This document shows positions 6,973 to 9,246 of a stretch of DNA of 9,246 nt, piece by piece. The position numbers and the translations under genes were made by a program. Origin of the DNA: Sphingomonadaceae bacterium. Its GTDB lineage: Bacteria; Pseudomonadota; Alphaproteobacteria; Sphingomonadales; Sphingomonadaceae. The number at the start of each line of letters is the position of its first letter. The stretch's first letter is position 1. Location of the stretch: contig SHLU01000085.1 of assembly GCA_004282995.1 (NCBI GenBank), positions 1-9,246 of the forward strand, in the 5' to 3' direction. The notes beneath the pieces are model-generated. The model was not told the DNA's origin, did no database searches, and was given only the letters and a program-made list of their open reading frames with translations.

Positions 6973-7638
6973 ATGAGTTATTCTGCGCCCCTTCCCTCCT
7001 TCGCTGCAATCGTGGTTGCTGCCGGCAAGGGACTGCGGGCCGGGCAGGATATTCCAAAACAGTTTGCTTCGTGGCGCGGCAAGCCGGTCCTGCGACATTC
7101 AGTCGAAACGCTATCGGCAGCGGGTGCCGATCCGCTGGTCGTGGCCATACCACCGGGCTTCGACGAACTGGCCAGAAAGTCGCTCGAAGGGATTTCCAGG
7201 GTCGAGTTCGTAACCGGGGGTGCGACCCGGCAAAACTCGGTTAGTGCGGCGCTCGATCTGTTGGCGCCGCATGAACCAGAACGGGTCCTGATCCACGATG
7301 CTGCGCGGCCTGAACTGCCCCAAGCGATCATAGAAAGACTGCTTTTGGCTCTGAATGACTACACCGGTGCGATCCCTGTTCTCCCGGTAGTTGACAGCCT
7401 CGTCGTTGCCAGAGGCAATGTCATGGCTGGATCATCCGATCGCGAGTCTCTTCGCCGGGTGCAGACGCCGCAGGCGTTCCGCTTCGCTGCCATCCATGCG
7501 GCCCACCGCGCCTGGACGGGCGACGCGACAGCGGGCGATGATGCACAGGTGCTGGCAGCGAATGGCGGAGCGGTGGCCCTGGTTGAAGGATCCGAAACCT
7601 TGCGCAAGCTCACATTCGCGGAGGATTTCGATGGTTGA
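6973..7638 (+). CDS. ispD: IspD, 2-C-methyl-D-erythritol 4-phosphate cytidylyltransferase
   Basis: IspD is the third enzyme of the MEP isoprenoid pathway: it couples CTP with methylerythritol phosphate to give CDP-methylerythritol. It is 221 residues from ATG 6973. The nucleotide-binding loop is VVAAGKGLRAGQDIPKQF, with R22 and K29 at the catalytic positions. Further signatures are GGATRQNSV (82-90), IHDAARP (107-113), RRVQTPQAF (161-169) and TLRKLT with K212. The protein ends at AEDFDG, right after the conserved K-T-x-x-E-D stretch, so it lacks the last helix that usually follows. A one-base frame change there leads straight into ispF. The frame extends up to a GTG at 6919, but ATG 6973 gives the expected N-terminus; its Shine-Dalgarno sequence is weak (GGGG about 7 nt upstream). 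It is the first gene of the plus-strand operon and overlaps ispF by 8 bp. Confidence 0.95.
   Translation: MSYSAPLPSFAAIVVAAGKGLRAGQDIPKQFASWRGKPVLRHSVETLSAAGADPLVVAIPPGFDELARKSLEGISRVEFVTGGATRQNSVSAALDLLAPHEPERVLIHDAARPELPQAIIERLLLALNDYTGAIPVLPVVDSLVVARGNVMAGSSDRESLRRVQTPQAFRFAAIHAAHRAWTGDATAGDDAQVLAANGGAVALVEGSETLRKLTFAEDFDG
7620..7624 (+). promoter_or_regulatory. Ribosome binding site of ispF inside ispD
   Basis: GGAGG lies 6 nt before ATG 7631, near ideal spacing, and supports separate initiation of ispF. The same bases encode part of the conserved AED of IspD, so the match could be partly a by-product of that coding constraint. Confidence 0.65.
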
Positions 7639-8143
7639 GGCACTGCCGGTCAGGGTAGGCATGGGATATGATGTTCATCGCCTTGCTGCGAGAGAAGAAC
7701 TGTGGCTGGGCGGAATCATTATCGAGCATGAGAAGGGCCTTGCAGGCCATTCAGATGCTGACGTGGCGCTACATGCCGTCGTGGATGCGCTGCTCGGCGC
7801 GATAGCGGCGGGCGATATCGGCACGCATTTCCCGCCCAGTGACGACCGGTGGAAGGGGGCGGCCTCCTCTGCCTTTGTCGAACACGCCGCTGGGCTGGTG
7901 AAACAGGCTGGCTACCGGGTCGGCAATATAGATCTCACGATTATCTGCGAAGCGCCAAAGATCGGCCCCCACCGGGAGGCGATGCGCAAGCAAATTGCCG
8001 GACTGTTGGGCGTTGACATCGTTCAGGTCTCGGTCAAGGCCACAACCACAGAACGGCTCGGATTTACCGGTCGCAGCGAAGGCATTGCCGCACAAGCAAT
8101 CGCTACAGTTCTTTTGGCCGAACAGCAGGAGTCCAACCAGTGA
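7631..8143 (+). CDS. ispF: IspF, 2-C-methyl-D-erythritol 2,4-cyclodiphosphate synthase
   Basis: IspF cyclises CDP-methylerythritol 2-phosphate to the 2,4-cyclodiphosphate with release of CMP, a later step of the MEP pathway; the family works as a trimer with active sites between subunits. It is 170 residues. The metal ligands are visible: D14 and H16 in GYDVHRL, and H48 in GHSDADVALHAVVDALLGA. The family signature KATTTERLGFTGRSEGIAAQA is near the C-terminus. The frame is open about 80 codons upstream, but those codons are inside ispD in another frame. ATG 7631 with GGAGG 6 nt upstream is the natural start if the gene is translated alone. It overlaps ispD by 8 bp, in a frame shifted by one base, and the next gene by 4 bp (GTGA). 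Homologs in many alphaproteobacteria are fused to IspD. Confidence 0.95.
   Translation: MVEALPVRVGMGYDVHRLAAREELWLGGIIIEHEKGLAGHSDADVALHAVVDALLGAIAAGDIGTHFPPSDDRWKGAASSAFVEHAAGLVKQAGYRVGNIDLTIICEAPKIGPHREAMRKQIAGLLGVDIVQVSVKATTTERLGFTGRSEGIAAQAIATVLLAEQQESNQ
8127..8131 (+). promoter_or_regulatory. Ribosome binding site deciding the GTG start of the exported protein
   Basis: AGGAG lies 8 nt before GTG 8140, inside the end of ispF. Together with the signal peptide that begins exactly there, it supports the GTG start. Confidence 0.7.
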
Positions 8144-8712
8144 AACGCGCCCTCTCCCTTTGCCTTTTCGCGAGCCTGCTCGCCATCGCCCCAGCCGCCA
8201 ATGCCAAAACCCCTGATCTTGATCCGGCGCAGGTCGAGGCCGCCACCCGTTACGCGCTGCCGCACATGTTCACCGGTTACGTTGCCGGGTGCCGCCCGCA
8301 TCTGCAGAAAAATGGCTATGTCCTGCGCAATGCAGACCGATTGAGCACGAAGTTTACTACCGGTTCAGCAGGTTACTGGCCCAAGGCCAAGCTTGCTCTG
8401 ATGCAACTGGCTGCAACAAAGGACAGCCCGAGAGACGACACCGCAGCGGTGATATCCAGCCTGCCCGACGATGCGCTGCGCCCTTTCGTCAACGGTCTCA
8501 TCACTTCGATGGTCGTGGGCAAGATGAAGCCGGAATTATGCAGCGATCTGGAAAGTGGGCTTGAAATTCTCGACCCTCTGCCGGTCGAGAACTACGGCAA
8601 GCTCGCTATCTTCGTTTTCAACATGGTCGAGCGTGAGGAAAGGCGCAGTGCTGCGCTGGCGAACAGGAAAGCTCCCGCGGCCAAGAGCGCGCAGCGGGCA
8701 CCAGTGAAATGA
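8140..8712 (+). CDS. Exported protein of unknown function
   Basis: I do not recognise a characterised family for this 190-residue protein. The N-terminus is a typical Sec signal peptide: basic MKR, a hydrophobic core, then ANA before K23 as a likely signal peptidase I site. The mature part has two cysteines, C51 in YVAGCRPHL and C134 in PELCSDLE, which could form a disulfide in the periplasm. It looks mostly helical, and the tail (about 165-190) is rich in Lys, Arg and Ala. C8 lies in the hydrophobic core and is not followed by a clear lipobox pattern, so a lipoprotein is unlikely. GTG start 8140 has AGGAG 8 nt upstream and overlaps the ispF stop by 4 bp; the stop overlaps pncC by 4 bp (ATGA). 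Tight coupling between ispF and pncC argues for a real gene, but the neighbours do not reveal its role. Confidence 0.85.
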   Translation: MKRALSLCLFASLLAIAPAANAKTPDLDPAQVEAATRYALPHMFTGYVAGCRPHLQKNGYVLRNADRLSTKFTTGSAGYWPKAKLALMQLAATKDSPRDDTAAVISSLPDDALRPFVNGLITSMVVGKMKPELCSDLESGLEILDPLPVENYGKLAIFVFNMVEREERRSAALANRKAPAAKSAQRAPVK

Positions 8713-9209
8713 CGGACAGCCTGCTGCCCGATGATATCGACACACTGGCGCGCCGCGTGGTCGAAGCGAACGCCGCTGCAGGCCGGATAGTTGCTCTGGC
8801 CGAAAGCTGCACTGGCGGCCTTGTCGCCGCTGCGCTGACCGAGATACCTGGTTCGTCGAACATGCTCGATCGCGGATTCGTGACTTACTCCAACGAAGCC
8901 AAGATGGAATTGCTCGAAGTGTCGAGTGATATCATCGAGACCTTCGGCGCGGTGTCGATTGCCTGTGTCTGGGCGATGGCGCAGGGCGCTTTGAAGAACA
9001 GCAAGGCCGATGTCGCGGTAGCGGTGAGCGGCGTCGCCGGACCGGGAGGTGGGACTGCCACGAAGCCGGTCGGTACGGTTGTGTTTGCCCGGGTCCAGCG
9101 CGGCGAAAGCGGCGATCCCGAAGGTGAACTCAAGAGTTTCGGTGATCTGGGCCGCGCAGAGATTCGCCGTCAGGCGACGCTTTGCGCGCTCGAGTTGCTG
9201 CTACCGTAA
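8709..9209 (+). CDS. pncC: Nicotinamide-nucleotide amidohydrolase (CinA C-terminal domain family)
   Basis: This is a stand-alone CinA C-terminal-domain protein of 166 residues, the size of single-domain PncC (YgaD-like) enzymes. These deamidate nicotinamide mononucleotide to nicotinate mononucleotide in pyridine-nucleotide salvage. Signatures are LAESCTGGLVAAALTEIPGS, with the presumed catalytic S33, GFVTYSNEAK (56-65), FGAVS (79-83) and SGVAGPGGGTATKPVGTV (from 107). The N-terminal MoaB-like domain of full-length CinA is absent, which is normal for PncC. The stretch after GAVS, IACVWAMAQGAL, has C86 and W88 where many homologs have other residues; the core motifs are intact. ATG 8709 overlaps the preceding stop by 4 bp and has no strong Shine-Dalgarno sequence, so it is probably coupled. 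Its 3' end overlaps a convergent gene by 40 bp. NMN amidase activity is inferred from the family. Confidence 0.92.
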   Translation: MTDSLLPDDIDTLARRVVEANAAAGRIVALAESCTGGLVAAALTEIPGSSNMLDRGFVTYSNEAKMELLEVSSDIIETFGAVSIACVWAMAQGALKNSKADVAVAVSGVAGPGGGTATKPVGTVVFARVQRGESGDPEGELKSFGDLGRAEIRRQATLCALELLLP

Positions 9210-9246
9210 AGCTCGTCGGCTCGGGCTTCGAACGCCTCTACCATGC
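9170..9246 (-). CDS. Probable RatA/Coq10-like START-domain protein (C-terminal end only)
   Basis: The last 24 codons of a minus-strand frame enter from the right edge and end at TGA 9170-9172. They read MVEAFEARADELYG followed by a Ser/Ala-rich tail. The M-V-x-A-F-x-x-R-A-x-x-x-Y pattern resembles, from memory, the C-terminal helix of the polyketide-cyclase/START family that includes bacterial RatA (YfjG) and Coq10, which binds ubiquinone. The gene converges on pncC and shares 40 bp with its end. The call rests on a very short segment, so both family and function are tentative; the start is outside the window. Confidence 0.6.
   Translation of the reverse strand, partial: MVEAFEARADELYGSSNSSAQSVA

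Noticed and set aside
6893..7153. N-terminal extension of dusB by 87 codons
   Set aside because: The extension runs antisense through the start of ispD and encodes low-complexity sequence unlike DusB; ATG 6892 gives a normal family length.

Overview
The window looks like chromosomal core sequence from an alphaproteobacterium, most likely Sphingomonadales (Erythrobacter/Sphingomonas-like). This placement is an inference. It rests on the moderately high GC content, the dusB(nifR3)-ntrB-ntrC-ntrY-ntrX gene order typical of alphaproteobacteria, and adjacent ispD and ispF, which many sphingomonads carry as one fused ispDF gene. I see no mobile element, CRISPR array, tRNA, rRNA or sign of recent horizontal transfer.

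The left two thirds (about 1-6892) is a minus-strand operon, transcribed right to left: dusB (tRNA dihydrouridine synthase), ntrB (cytosolic nitrogen sensor kinase), ntrC (sigma54-type activator), ntrY (membrane sensor kinase) and ntrX (response regulator, cut by the left window edge). dusB/ntrB and ntrB/ntrC overlap by 4 bp, so they are probably translationally coupled. A 62-bp gap separates ntrC from ntrY and is full of inverted repeats; a 28-bp gap with a strong ribosome binding site separates ntrY from ntrX. The two regulators can be compared within the window: NtrC has the full sigma54-contact GAFTGA loop, while NtrX has lost it.

An 80-bp intergenic region (6893-6972), holding a perfect 10-bp palindrome and several short inverted repeats, separates the nitrogen operon from a divergent plus-strand operon. 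That second operon runs ispD, ispF (MEP isoprenoid pathway), a small gene for an exported protein of unknown function, and pncC (CinA C-terminal-domain NMN amidase). All four overlap their neighbour by 4-8 bp. The ispD/ispF junction looks like a fused ispDF gene split by a single-nucleotide frame shift. At the right edge the last 24 codons of a minus-strand gene, probably a RatA/Coq10-like START-domain protein, overlap the end of pncC convergently.

No wholly new system is evident. The points most worth a second look are the paired TTGC-N6-GCAA sites and start-codon hairpin between ntrC and ntrY, the GAFTGA-less NtrX, the split ispD/ispF, and the palindrome in the divergent promoter region.
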